Shown piece after piece: positions 18,956-28,568 of a stretch of 38,912 bases of DNA (position 1 is its first letter; every line of letters starts with the position of its first letter). The stretch is from CBCOTE01 sp965112965 (GTDB taxonomy: Bacteria; Desulfobacterota; Desulfovibrionia; Desulfovibrionales; Desulfovibrionaceae). The stretch covers positions 1 to 38,912 of the forward strand of contig CBCOTE010000018.1 in NCBI GenBank assembly GCA_965112965.1, written 5' to 3'. The notes under the pieces were generated by a model. The model saw only the letters and a list, made by a program, of their open reading frames with translations, did no database searches and was not told the DNA's origin. Made by a program: the position numbers and the translations under genes.

Positions 18956-19672
18956 TCAGTCTTCTCTGGCCTGGCGGACTAGAAGTTGGATGTGGGCTAA
19001 ATGGTCTAGTTCCTCGGTGAAGGCTAGGGCTTCGGCTGGAGTTCGGCCCCAACAAACCAGACCGTGCCGTGCAGGAATACGGCTCTTCGGCTGTCTTCGG
19101 CCGGAGTTATTATCCGGGGGGCGGCGGCAGAGGTGATTGGGTGGTGTTGCTGTGGCCAGCTGGGTTAGAGGTGTCGGCTGCGAGGGCCGTATGGGTACTG
19201 GTTTAGCTTGAGTTTGGAGTGCTCTCGTGTTTAGAACTTTAGGTATGGTCTTAGCTAGATCCGAGGAGTCCGGCCAGTATTCTGACAGTAGGTTCAGGCG
19301 GCCGATTTTGGCCTCAGACTCCGATGTCGGGAGATAAAGGAATTTTTTGGGTGGGACGATAAGTTCCAGTGCCAGCAAGTGGGGAGGGTGGGTGTGCAGT
19401 ACAGCGCCGGCTTTGGGCTGGGAGTTATAGACGGCTAGGCGCATGGCCGCCTCGGCGCTTGGCTGTTTGGTGCAGTTTGGATGCAGCCGGCAGCCACTTC
19501 TGAGATCTAAAGCCAGTAGATCATTGGGACCTAAGTCGCCTTTGGCTGCACCGTGACAGGTGATGCATATCGTGTTTCCCATCCGGAGGCTGATATTTCC
19601 GTTAGTCCCGGCAAAGAGGCCTCTTTCCCAGGTCCGGCGACAGATATTGGTTAAGATTATAGCCTGAGCCAA
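18956..19672 (-). CDS. Class II aldolase/adducin-family protein, with an aberrant central segment
   Basis: A 238-codon frame with family hallmarks: RGLFAGTNGNISLR (N-terminal loop), PSAEAAMRLAVY (catalytic Glu region), AVLHTHPPHLLALEL (zinc HxH) and HGLVCWGRTPAEALAFTEELDHLA (third zinc His). It should be a zinc-dependent sugar-phosphate or similar aldolase; the substrate is unknown. Between residues ~150 and ~205 the reading is Pro/Thr/Gln-rich (KPVPIRPSQPTPLTQLATAT) and unlike the family. In another frame the bases before HGLVCWG read AEDSRRAVFLHG, the expected strand leading into that motif. Two compensating indels, one in the Pro/Gln segment and one at about 19062-19072, would explain this. 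The start codon is TTG and weak. It lies 37 bp after the trmO remnant. It may be functional or decaying. Confidence 0.72.
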   Translation of the reverse strand: MAQAIILTNICRRTWERGLFAGTNGNISLRMGNTICITCHGAAKGDLGPNDLLALDLRSGCRLHPNCTKQPSAEAAMRLAVYNSQPKAGAVLHTHPPHLLALELIVPPKKFLYLPTSESEAKIGRLNLLSEYWPDSSDLAKTIPKVLNTRALQTQAKPVPIRPSQPTPLTQLATATPPNHLCRRPPDNNSGRRQPKSRIPARHGLVCWGRTPAEALAFTEELDHLAHIQLLVRQARED

Positions 19673-19709
19673 GGGTACGCCTGGTCTCCAGTCTAATGGA
19701 CTTTCGGGT

Positions 19710-20113
19710 TTAGATATGAATTTTGAGGGATTTTAGGTCAATGACCGGCGTACCGTCCAGCACTTCAAGGGGCCAGACCTCTAGGCTCGGCTCGGGGTCG
19801 GGTCGGCTAAGAGCCGGATTCTGTGTAGGCCGATTGGATTTAGCCGTGCTGGAGAACGGGTAGCGAAAACGCTACGCAAGGGCCGGTTGCGATTGCCCCG
19901 GGGATGTACTTTTAGCAGATTTCGTTTGGCCATATGTAACCAGGTTAGACACTAGAGCTTCTGGCCAGGTACGAGATTATTCAGGCCGGCTGCAAGCTCG
20001 GGCGCTATATCAATGCGTACTACAACGCCGCCCTCCTCTTCCATCTTGGGCGCTTTGGCTATGCTTATAACTGGGGAACGCACCCAGCCGATGATACGCA
20101 GAGCCTTGTTCAT
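19710..20113 (-). pseudogene. trmO: tRNA m6t6A37 methyltransferase TrmO, disrupted
   Basis: Starting at ATG 20113 with AAGGG upstream, the frame reads LRIIGWVRSPV...EGGVVVRIDIAPEL and reaches PGQKL, then TAG at 19952-19954 (codon 54), then continues in the same frame with CLTWLHMAKRNLLKVHPRG and VFATRSPARLNPIGLHR, the TrmO core. Near 19789-19808 (GAC/CCG-rich) a one-base shift moves the rest into another frame: LEVWPLEVLDGTPVIDLKS, ending in TAA at 19710. TrmO methylates t6A37 of tRNA-Thr(GGU) using SAM. Both halves around the lesions are well conserved, so inactivation looks recent. The TAG aligns with a Leu/Val position and is one change from TTG. It lies between thiL (164 bp) and the aldolase (37 bp) on the same strand. 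Confidence 0.85.
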
Positions 20114-20277
20114 GACGTTCCCTTCAGTAGGTCCGGCTACTACAATAGTCTTTGCAGATTTTTTTATATGTGATGGCTAGGTTTAGCATGTATTGTATCG
20201 TAATTTATTTTTTTTTGATTACTGATATTATACTGTAATGACATAATAATTAGTATGCTCTTTTTGGTTACGGGTTG

Positions 20278-21402
20278 TCAACCGGATGGGGTGGTATAGG
20301 GGCTGCTGGTGATGTGTCGGCCTGGGGAGAAGTGGTCAAAGCCGCGTAGAATCAGGGGGCGGCTATTGATTATAATACCTGGTTCGGCTGTGATTTTGCC
20401 AAGTACTCGTAGGTTTGGTATGGTCGTTTGTAGGGATGTCAGGGCGTCATGGTGTGCCGTGCCCAAGAGGGCGTAGTCCTCACCTCCATTAACGGCTATG
20501 TCTAGGGCCGTACAGTTGGTTTGGGCAGCATAGCCTAGCAGCGCTGGGTGCAGCCAGTCCTCATTCAAGCTTAACTCGGCTCCGAGTCCGGGACCTATTA
20601 GTCGGGGTAGATCTGCAGCTAACCCGTCCGAGATGTCTATAAGGCTATTAACCCCAGCAATACTGGACAGTATCTGTCCCTGAGTCAACAGTGGCTCGGG
20701 GTGTAAGTGTGCAGTCATGGCTTCAGGATACTGGTTAGCCATAATTGTTTCAATGGTGTCCTCAGCACTGGAGAACCACATTCCTTCAAGTAGCGCCAGA
20801 CCAGTGGCGGCCAGACCCAGGCTCAGCCAGGGGCTAGCTGATAGGGGCGAGACGATGAATAGTAGATCACCCGGATGTCCTGTGCCGCGCCGCAGGCAAC
20901 GGCCGACTGTCACGCCCCAGAGAGTGATTGATATCCCTAACTGATTTCCTCGACTGAGATCTCCGCCGGCTAGGGGCAGGCCGTGGGATATGGCAAGGGT
21001 AGCCATACCTGCGAGTAGTGCATCCCAATATGCCGCCTCCCCGACCGGCGGCCCCATAGGCACCACTAGTCCCATGGTGAACCCCAGGGGCCGGCCTCCC
21101 ATGGCGGCTATATCGCTTAGATTTATAGCTAGAGCCTTATGGCCTATGTCGGCAGGGGAAAAATAGCGTCGCCGGAAGTGAACGTTCTCCAGAAATAGGT
21201 CTGTTGTCAGCAGTAATTCAGTCGGAGTGGCTAGAAGCGAGCAGTCATCTCCACGGCCTAAGAGTAGGTGTTGGTGCTGAGTGGGAAAATGGCGATCAAT
21301 ACAGGCCAAAAAGGCGTTTTCGTTGTCCAGACGACCGGACAGAGAAGTTGGTACCGTGTTTTTAGGATTTGTGAGCGTAGACATCATGATTAGCGGACTC
21401 AA
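20278..21402 (-). CDS. thiL: Thiamine-monophosphate kinase
   Basis: A 374-residue ATP-dependent kinase making thiamine diphosphate from thiamine monophosphate, the last step of the pathway. Family marks: LLLGRGDDCSLLA (magnesium Asp pair), LLLTTDLFLENVHF, DIGHKALAINLSDIAAMGGRP, GLPLAGGDLSRG, SLIDISDGLAADLPRL and DIAVNGGEDYALL near the C-terminus. Length is slightly above the usual 320-350 because of an N-terminal tail; later Met codons within the first ten residues are possible starts. It is first in the minus-strand run thiL-trmO-aldolase. No other thiamine genes are in view. Confidence 0.93.
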   Translation of the reverse strand: MSPLIMMSTLTNPKNTVPTSLSGRLDNENAFLACIDRHFPTQHQHLLLGRGDDCSLLATPTELLLTTDLFLENVHFRRRYFSPADIGHKALAINLSDIAAMGGRPLGFTMGLVVPMGPPVGEAAYWDALLAGMATLAISHGLPLAGGDLSRGNQLGISITLWGVTVGRCLRRGTGHPGDLLFIVSPLSASPWLSLGLAATGLALLEGMWFSSAEDTIETIMANQYPEAMTAHLHPEPLLTQGQILSSIAGVNSLIDISDGLAADLPRLIGPGLGAELSLNEDWLHPALLGYAAQTNCTALDIAVNGGEDYALLGTAHHDALTSLQTTIPNLRVLGKITAEPGIIINSRPLILRGFDHFSPGRHITSSPYTTPSG

Positions 21403-22430
21403 AAAATGCGGCGTCTGGACTATATATAGTTGGTGGCTGTGGGGGGGGGGTCGGACTAGGTGGCTATGAACTGCAATTGCATCGCGTTTTTGAGCGGATT
21501 AAAATCCAGCAAAAATCTAGAATATATAGTCGGCCAAGAAATATAAATATGGTCCATAGGGCATCCTTAAGCGTCATGGGCAAGGTCCATCTAGCCATTT
21601 GACAAATCTATGAAGTTCTAAAATATCGGCAAACGATATTTATTGGTAGAATAAAGAAAAATAATTGAATTCTCAAGGAGAAGGTATAATGCAAGAACGA
21701 AATATAAAAGTATCTTTCTTTTAATAAAATATGTCTATTACATATTGGATATTATGTCTATAATAATCACAATGTGAATATTAGGCCTACAATAACTTAC
21801 GCTTGGATTTCTCTCGGACAGTGGTAATGGTATGTTAGTACATAACTATGTTGCATTCGTTTTTGCCGTCCCGGACATATTTAGAATTTTTTTGCTAGAA
21901 ATACGAATATAATGACTACCATCCGGATAATATATTTTTGGCCATACGCACGGTTGGCACTTTGCCGCGATGATGTAGGAGAAAAAAGGAGACCTAAGTT
22001 TAATACAGAACAGCCTAGGCGACGACACCAGCGATAATGGAAATGTCTTTTTAAATTTTTTTTCTGCTGTTGCGCAGGACGAAGATGGTAAAGATCTTTT
22101 TCGTAGTAGTGTAGATAATGGCCATGATAGGCAGAGCATTGCTCAGCTTAGTACATTTCCGGAGCGTTATCGGGCACTTTTTGTTTGAAACAGATATGTG
22201 GCGCAGTAGCTGAAGGTCCAGTAAATTGATGCACAAAAGATGAGATGATCAATGTAGGGTTTTCAGACGTCCATGAACAGTTTTTAACCCATCAGGCCGT
22301 ATTCAAAAGGCCCTGTGGGGGGGTATTGTCGAATTTGTATTCTACTCGTTGTTTTCTTCAATGGTTAAGACTGGGTAACTTGCATACTGGGAGGCGCTGC
22401 TGTTAGAATGGGGGGGTAGTGAGAACAGGC
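21403..22430. other. 1-kb intergenic stretch with a 10-G tract
   Basis: No intact gene. It contains the longest homopolymer of the window, ten G at 21441-21450, plus a 7-G tract at 22317-22323. The part 21600-21780 is A/T-rich with several TATAAT-like strings. Frames of 61-97 codons on the minus strand (21846-22236) are basic and low in family features, probably chance. Confidence 0.55.
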
Positions 22431-24518
22431 TCAGAAGTTTTCACGTTCCACGAAAGCGGCCAGGATGACTTTAAGGCCGAATCCGGGAAAGTTGATACGG
22501 TATTTGTCTGGAAGTAGTGCTGCTACGATTTTGCCACGGCCGAATATTTTATGATGGCAGAAGCCTAGGTCATGAGCTGGGGTCGTAGTTCGGCCGCTGT
22601 CCATGACGGCCGGCTTGATCTGTTCGCGGTATTCTATGTAGCTATCTGGGATATCACGCAGAAAAGGACAAAGTTGAACTGGCTCGGCGTGGTTTTGGCC
22701 GCGGCGATAGATGGTGGCCGGCGCGAAAAGGGTCAGAGAGTCCCGGGCTCGGGTGCAGGCCACGTAGAGCAGTCGGCGTTCCTCCTCATAATCGTCGGCT
22801 TTGAACATGGCCTGGCGAGAAGGAAAGCGTTCCTCCACCAGGTCGATTATACACACTGCGGCCCATTCCAGTCCTTTGGCTGAGTGGATAGTTGAGAGTA
22901 TCACGGTGTCCTCAACCGTGCGGTTTTCTATGGCCTCGGGATTTTCTAAACTTAAGTCGGCTAAGAAAAAGTCCAGGCTATTATAAGAGGCGCTGATTTG
23001 GACTAGTTCCTCCAACCCAACCCGGCGGCGGGGGTAGTCATCAGGATGGCGCTGCTCCAGATAGGGTTGGTAGAATTCGAGCAGTGGCTCAAGGAGAGCT
23101 TGTGGTCTAGTGGAAGCATCGTCGGCCGTGACAATCAAGCGGTCAATTTGGTCTAGGATGGTCGACAGTCCATCTTTGGTGGCACAGGCTTTGGTTAAAG
23201 TCGACCTATCCCCGGTCAGGAGCGCCTGGTGGAGCTTTATAGCTGTCTTTAGGCCAATACCTGGGACAAAAGATAATATTCGTTGCCAGGCCGGGGCATC
23301 GGCCGGATTGCGTAATAGCCGTAGAAAGGCCAACAGGTCCTTGATGTGGGTGGCTTCGGTGTAGCGCATGCCTCCATATTTGCGGAAGCGTATGCCGTAT
23401 TTGGTCAGTAGGAGTTCTAAGTGGTAGGATTGGTAGCCAGCTCTAAATAGCACAGCGATTTCATAAGGGGGGTAGTTGTGTAGTAATTTTTTAATAGTCT
23501 GGAATACCTGCTCGGCCTGGGTCAAGTCTGAGAATGGTCGAAAGAGTCGGGGCTGTTGTCCACCATGTCGCTTGGTGAACAGCCGTTTCTCGAAGTGCTG
23601 TGGTGCGCTTTCTAGAATGCGATTTGACAGGTCCAGGATGGGTTGGGTGGAGCGGTAATTCTGTTCCAGACGGACGCAGTGTGTTCCTGGGAATCGGTCT
23701 GGAAAATTCATGATATTCGCGATATTAGCGCCGCAGAAGGAATAGATAGATTGGGCGTCGTCGCCTACAGCCATGACGTTGCCTGTGGTCCCGATTAGCT
23801 TGGTAACGATACGATCCTGTACCAGATTGGTATCCTGGTATTCGTCTACCATAAGATAGCGAAAACGGCCGCGGTGCGTTTCTAAGAGTTCGGGTCGTTC
23901 TTGCCAAAGGCTTTCGAGTTCGAAGAGTAGATCGTCATAATCCATGAGGCCGTACTGGCGTTTGGCTGCCGTATAGCCCGTGGCTAATCGGATTAGATCC
24001 CTAGCGAATGGGGCGAGATGGAAGGCTTCTCGTGTAAATAACTCGGCTATGTCCAATTCTTTGTTGCGTGCTTTGCCTAGGAATTCTACTATGGTGCTAA
24101 CTTTTGGAAAGCTACGATCGCCCTTGCCTATGTCCATCTGAGTTTTGAGCCCGCGCAAGATGCCTTCGGCATCGGAGCGGTCCAGGATGGAAAAGCCGTG
24201 TCCGTAGCCCGGGGGAGGGTCGCGACGGAGTAGAGAATAGGCGAAGCTGTGGAAGGTACCACCTTGAACCCGGGCTATGTGGGTCTCGTGTCCTATTAGG
24301 CGACCAGCTCGGGCAAGCATTGCCTGGGAGGCCTTGCGGGTGAAGGTAAGTAATAAAATTGATTCAGCCGGTACACCGTGACCCACTAGCCAAGCTAGAC
24401 GGTAGACGATAGTACGCGTTTTGCCTGAGCCGGCGCCAGCGATGACTAGTACCGGGCCTTCTGTAGTGTGCACGGCCTCCCATTGGGCCGTGTTGAGCTG
24501 GTGTTTGAAATCGAGCAT
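22431..24518 (-). CDS. UvrD/PcrA-type 3'-5' DNA helicase
   Basis: A 695-residue superfamily 1 helicase. Motifs in order: LNTAQWEAV (Q motif), IAGAGSGKTRT (Walker A, residues ~27-34), LLTFTRKASQAM (Ia), MVDEYQDTN (II, near 224), VGDDAQSIYSFCGA (III), LEQNYRST (IV), LSTIHSAKGLEW (V) and RLLYVACTRARDSL (VI). A C-terminal Tudor-like tail reads HHKIFGRGKIVAAL...INFPGFGLKVILAAF, where PcrA contacts RNA polymerase. It should unwind DNA in nucleotide excision and mismatch repair and clear the replication path. Length is a little short for PcrA but no motif is missing. It starts 27 bp after the phosphodiesterase stop, so the two are probably cotranscribed. No clear Shine-Dalgarno is visible. Confidence 0.94.
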   Translation of the reverse strand: MLDFKHQLNTAQWEAVHTTEGPVLVIAGAGSGKTRTIVYRLAWLVGHGVPAESILLLTFTRKASQAMLARAGRLIGHETHIARVQGGTFHSFAYSLLRRDPPPGYGHGFSILDRSDAEGILRGLKTQMDIGKGDRSFPKVSTIVEFLGKARNKELDIAELFTREAFHLAPFARDLIRLATGYTAAKRQYGLMDYDDLLFELESLWQERPELLETHRGRFRYLMVDEYQDTNLVQDRIVTKLIGTTGNVMAVGDDAQSIYSFCGANIANIMNFPDRFPGTHCVRLEQNYRSTQPILDLSNRILESAPQHFEKRLFTKRHGGQQPRLFRPFSDLTQAEQVFQTIKKLLHNYPPYEIAVLFRAGYQSYHLELLLTKYGIRFRKYGGMRYTEATHIKDLLAFLRLLRNPADAPAWQRILSFVPGIGLKTAIKLHQALLTGDRSTLTKACATKDGLSTILDQIDRLIVTADDASTRPQALLEPLLEFYQPYLEQRHPDDYPRRRVGLEELVQISASYNSLDFFLADLSLENPEAIENRTVEDTVILSTIHSAKGLEWAAVCIIDLVEERFPSRQAMFKADDYEEERRLLYVACTRARDSLTLFAPATIYRRGQNHAEPVQLCPFLRDIPDSYIEYREQIKPAVMDSGRTTTPAHDLGFCHHKIFGRGKIVAALLPDKYRINFPGFGLKVILAAFVERENF

Positions 24519-24545
24519 GAGCGTGTGGGTTGGCTGTGCAGTATC

Positions 24546-25934
24546 TTAGTATGTGGCTGGAACGATTAAGGGTTTTACTAGAACGTCTTGTGCGGTTGTG
24601 TTTGGACAGCCAAACCAACGCAGGATGGCGACACCGACATCGCGCACTCGAGTTATAGTCGGATCGATATCTTGTGTGCCTGCGTCGCTGTCGTAATAGA
24701 AGAGATCCCGTGCTGTGTGTGTGCCGTGTCGATGGTAGGTAGCGAATATGGCGTCACGGTCGAATTTTGCCTTGAGGTCAAAACCAGGCCGGGCCAGGCA
24801 GACCAGGTCCGGTGCTCCTTCTGGTAGTAGGCCACCTTGGAGTATTCCAGGGTAGAGTTCGGCCGTGTGGAATACAGTTTCCATGACTGGTTCTTCATAC
24901 CAGGTTAACTGTTCCAGGCCAGCTTTAATAGCTGCAGTTAAGGTAGGGACCTCTGTTGCCGCTACTGAGCCGCGACTGTAACGGCCGGCTAGATGCAGGT
25001 GGATTCGACCTGGGTCCAGTGCAAAAGCTCGGGAGGAGGAAAGGATGCGCGTGCCGTCTAGCTCAACAGAGTTATTAAACATGGTTGGTGTGAGCTGTAG
25101 ATAACCCTGTTTCCGGAGCCAAACATTTATATCTACTTCAGTCTTGAGGGTTGTGAAGCCATGATCGGACAGAGCTAGAAGCCGTTTGGGCTCTGGCAAG
25201 GCGGCGAAACGTTCCAGAATTTCTCCGACGACCCGGTCCCAGGCGGTCAGAAATGCCATGCAATCGCCGTAGTGGGTATGAGCCGGGTCAGTACAGGCCG
25301 GGAAGAGGAAGTGAAAGAGGCGGTCGGTTTCAGTGAGCACGAAGACGAAGAGGTCCCAGGCGAGGTCGGGCCAGAGGAGATCTAGGGCAATACGTCGGGC
25401 GGCTAGCGTGCGGTGTAGTTCGATCAAGAGTCGGTTTGGGTTATGGCCAGTGGTTGCGGTATCGGCTTCCAGGATATAGCCTGCGGTGGTTAATGGTCCT
25501 GCCAGGAATGAGGGGAATACGGCGCGACTAAGATTTGGCGCTGGGAAGCCGGCTATTAGAATACCTCGCATGGGACGGGCTGGATAGGTGCCTGGTAGAT
25601 TGATAACTTTGGAGACCCGCCCGGTTCGGCCTAGGTGTTCGAATATGGTCGGGCAGCGGATATAGTTCGCGTCGGCTAGCCCGATGGTATAGGTGGTTAG
25701 GTCGATGCGAGTGAAGCCAAATATACCGTGGACCTCGGGGCCGGTGGCAGTGGCGAGGCTGGTCCAGTTGACTGGTGAGAGCTCGGGCAGTTCAGCCATA
25801 ATGGAAGTGGCCTGCTGGGTGAGGGCTAAGCTAGCTAGGTTAGGTAACTGGCCTTGACGGCTGAGGTTATGGGCCAAGGAAAATGGTAATCCGTCGAATC
25901 CAAGGACGACTAGTCGAGGGCGTGGCGTCGGCAT
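24546..25934 (-). CDS. Alkaline-phosphatase-superfamily phosphodiesterase/nucleotide pyrophosphatase-like protein
   Basis: A metal-dependent hydrolase of the type I phosphodiesterase/nucleotide pyrophosphatase group. The two-metal site is visible in order: VVLGFDGLPFSL (Asp), LSPVNWTSLATATGPEVHGI (Thr/Ser nucleophile and His), TETDRLFHFLFP (Asp and His), LALSDHGFTTL (Asp and His) and YHRHGTHTARDL (His). No signal peptide or membrane helix is seen, so it is probably cytoplasmic. The frame is open upstream to 26021, but the first 29 codons are non-conserved and the ATG at 25934 sits eight residues before the first strand, so I take it as the start (462 residues). Substrate unknown; it could act on nucleotide-sugars, phosphonates or phosphoglycerates. 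It precedes the UvrD/PcrA gene by 27 bp. Confidence 0.85.
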   Translation of the reverse strand: MPTPRPRLVVLGFDGLPFSLAHNLSRQGQLPNLASLALTQQATSIMAELPELSPVNWTSLATATGPEVHGIFGFTRIDLTTYTIGLADANYIRCPTIFEHLGRTGRVSKVINLPGTYPARPMRGILIAGFPAPNLSRAVFPSFLAGPLTTAGYILEADTATTGHNPNRLLIELHRTLAARRIALDLLWPDLAWDLFVFVLTETDRLFHFLFPACTDPAHTHYGDCMAFLTAWDRVVGEILERFAALPEPKRLLALSDHGFTTLKTEVDINVWLRKQGYLQLTPTMFNNSVELDGTRILSSSRAFALDPGRIHLHLAGRYSRGSVAATEVPTLTAAIKAGLEQLTWYEEPVMETVFHTAELYPGILQGGLLPEGAPDLVCLARPGFDLKAKFDRDAIFATYHRHGTHTARDLFYYDSDAGTQDIDPTITRVRDVGVAILRWFGCPNTTAQDVLVKPLIVPATY

Positions 25935-26362
25935 GGGATAAGTGTAGCACGAGCTGGGGTGACTTGGCCAGTGAGCTAAGGTGGCCTGGGGCTTGGGCGG
26001 TGTCCAGAGCAGAACTAGCATAGGAACAGCGTTGTCTGGGTATTGGCCGGCCAGGAACTCCTTCGATCTATTGATCTAGCTAGAGGGCCAGAGTGTTGCT
26101 TAGGTAAGTCAACTGCTGAAATTGATTGGTCCTTGAGTTATGATATCCAGCAAGACTACGTCCAACGTGGTCAAATAGTTTTTTTTTATGTCTATATAGG
26201 GGCTGTCTTCCTTGGGAAGCGAGTTAGTCCGAGGCAAGGATGAATGGGTGAGGCGCTCGGGGGGGGGCAGCATGCTGCATGTGTAAGGACTAGGCTTCAT
26301 CGGTTTATTATACTTTTTATGTCGAAGTGAATTGTAGCAGATCCTGGTTCAAACAATAGAGT

Positions 26363-26490
26363 TAGATTTATTGATCCCCGGCTGGGGGCAAAACAGTAAA
26401 TCTAGACCATAGACAGTCGTAGCAGTAGGCCTAAAGCGTAGGCCAGAAAGGATTTGTCTGGGTTCTACGCTTACGGTCCGCGGCAGCGGA
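26363..26490. ncRNA. Cluster of three stem-loops, possible structured RNA
   Basis: TAGATTTA (26363-26370) pairs perfectly with TAAATCTA (26397-26404) and encloses CCCC/GGGG with a GGCT loop (26376-26387). Next, GGCCTA (26428-26433) pairs with TAGGCC (26439-26444). Then TCCGC (26477-26481) pairs with GCGGA (26486-26490). Part of the second hairpin (AAGCGTAG) could instead pair with CTACGCTT at about 26473. Such density hints at a folded RNA or its remnant, but it matches no RNA family that I recognise. Confidence 0.25.
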
Positions 26491-26885
26491 TACTTTTGCC
26501 TCAGTGAGATCGGTTTTGGCTACGGTGTCGGTTTGGCCATATATGCCTCGTAGTTAGACGTCAGACATTCATGTTAGATAGGGCTGCAGGTCACAGGAGT
26601 ATTATTACGTACTCGCTATTCCAGTAGAGGCAATTTAAACTACCTTCAGTTCGTTCGTGTTGATACGATAGGTAGATATATTGAATACATCGTCTGTCAA
26701 AATCTTAACCTAGATATACCAGCCTTCGTCTTTGTATGCTAGTAGCTGATCAAGTAATATTTAGATTTTTTTCATCAGGTCTTCGTGTAGCACTTTAGTG
26801 CATTGCAGTCCCTATATTATGATCTGCCAGGATTTTTAAGCGTCAAGAGTTTTTTTATCTGTCGGTACTGATATGAGCCTTCTCG

Positions 26886-26907
26886 TTGAGTACATCTTGA
26901 GTACATC
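26886..26907. repeat. 11-bp perfect tandem duplication
   Basis: TTGAGTACATC occurs twice in direct succession (26886-26896 and 26897-26907). This is a simple slippage-type duplication in non-coding DNA. Confidence 0.8.
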
Positions 26908-28538
26908 GTCTTAGACGCCTGGTAACGTTTAGTCACCAAATGGGTTTAAACATGGAAATAGGTAATGGTTTGGCTATAAATATATCGGCCTCAGTATAAT
27001 ATCAGATGTCTAACAGGAGAGACTCAGAGCGTCTGATATATTTGAAAAACTATGTCAAGGTCTTAAGTTTGATGAGTGTCCACACTTTGTTGAGCAGCCA
27101 CAAGTCTATCAGACTATATTATTTTCAGTATTTATTATCGAATTATATGAGTATGCGTATTAGCGTGGGGATTGTGTATAAAATAGTTATTTCGTAGTGT
27201 TTTTATGTCCTAAAGTTGGTTAGCCTGATAGTAAGGCGGGTGTCCTTCGTGCTGCGTATTTATGGTGCCGGCCATGAGCGAGTTTTAGGTCACGTAGCTA
27301 TGTCCTGCAACTGATTAGCGGGTTGGTTGTTTAGAACATTTGCGAGCTTTAGGTTGAACATCTACTTAAAAGATTTAGCTACACTATCGCCGCATAGCTA
27401 CTGTGGCTACCTATAGGTGCTCTTTAGCTGACTCGTGGCCTTGAAGGTATAGAGCATATAAGCATATAAAGTATACATATCCTTGGAGTCTATTACTTCA
27501 ATGGCTACTTTGAGGGCGTTCCCAGCATATAAATTGTTTATGTCTATAGATTGCATGACATCTGTATCTCTAGCTAAGACATTAGCCCGATGTACCACCA
27601 CTGTCTCAATACAATAGCGACTCAGGTCTGTAAAGTTTCATCCATTACAGTTTTTAATTTGATGGCCCAGTATATTGTGGCGAAGCCTCCGCTGTGACCG
27701 CCAATTTGGTTTAGGTATTTTTTTTTGGATGCAGTTTCGTATAGCCTTGGCTAAAATCCCAGCGAAGACTAGATTTTACGCTGCCCTTGCTTTGGTTATG
27801 GCTAGTGTTACTACGGCTGTCTTGGATATATATGTTTGATGACCTTTTTTATATAGTCTGCTTTGGTTATTCATCTTGAGCGTAGAGCATGAACAGCTTG
27901 TTCATCGTTCGGTAGAGCTCGAAGCAAATATATTTACGAGAATCTCTATTCCCATATTAAATTACGGTCTAGCTTGTTCATGGTGTCTATTGGGATACTT
28001 TGATCCAGTTTATTGTATACTATATTATATTTTATATCATTGGGCCAGTAGCATAGGGATGGGTTCAAGTTATCGATATTATACATCACGCTGGAGCTAA
28101 TCCAGCCACTCGGCCGTCTCTAGCATAAGCCATAGATCATTTCTGTTAGTTTTTATGTTGACCAGGTCGACTAGCAAGTTGGCATTGGCTATGATTTACA
28201 GTAATATATGGAAGATGCGCTTCGTTTGTAACTGAATATCAAAATGCATAGGGGGGGGCTTTTCTCGATTATAAGTGTTTTTTGTCGAATCATAGTTGGT
28301 CCAGCTGTGGATTTAAAGGTCTACAAGCTCTTAGGACCTATAGCAGATCTATGATGTGTCGGTAGTTTGTTGGTAGTTAGATGTGCATATTTTCTAGATG
28401 TATATATCATAAGTTTAATTATGACATAGAGGCGATTTTTTGTGATTATGGCCGATTCACTAGCGATGCACTTAAAAAAATGGGACTACTACAATTATTA
28501 TTTTAGGTTTTTTTAGGCAGCAGAAATCAAAAAAGTGT

Positions 28539-28568
28539 GTGGCTGCGTGAATAGTGGCTGCGTGAATA
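28539..28568. repeat. 15-bp perfect tandem duplication
   Basis: GTGGCTGCGTGAATA occurs twice in direct succession (28539-28553 and 28554-28568). No coding frame around it is supported. It is a recent slippage duplication. Confidence 0.85.

Noticed and set aside
19801..19826. String GGCTAAGAGCCGGATTCTGTG resembles the reverse complement of the RNase P RNA 3' conserved end.
   Set aside because: The other RNase P conserved blocks are missing nearby, and the minus strand here translates as the TrmO core (NPIGLHRIRLL), which explains the sequence.
19952..19954. TAG as a recoded sense codon (for example pyrrolysine) in trmO and other frames.
   Set aside because: ahcY, ald, lepA and lepB all end at TAG exactly where their families end, and trmO has an additional frameshift. 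Lesion is the simpler reading.
25935..26021. Upstream 29-codon extension of the phosphodiesterase.
   Set aside because: Pro/Leu/Trp-rich with no conservation or signal-peptide logic; the ATG at 25934 directly precedes the first conserved strand.
26341..26360. CCTGGTTCAAACAATAG looks like a tRNA T-arm.
   Set aside because: The flanking bases do not form the 5-bp T stem, and no acceptor or anticodon arm is found at the right distance.
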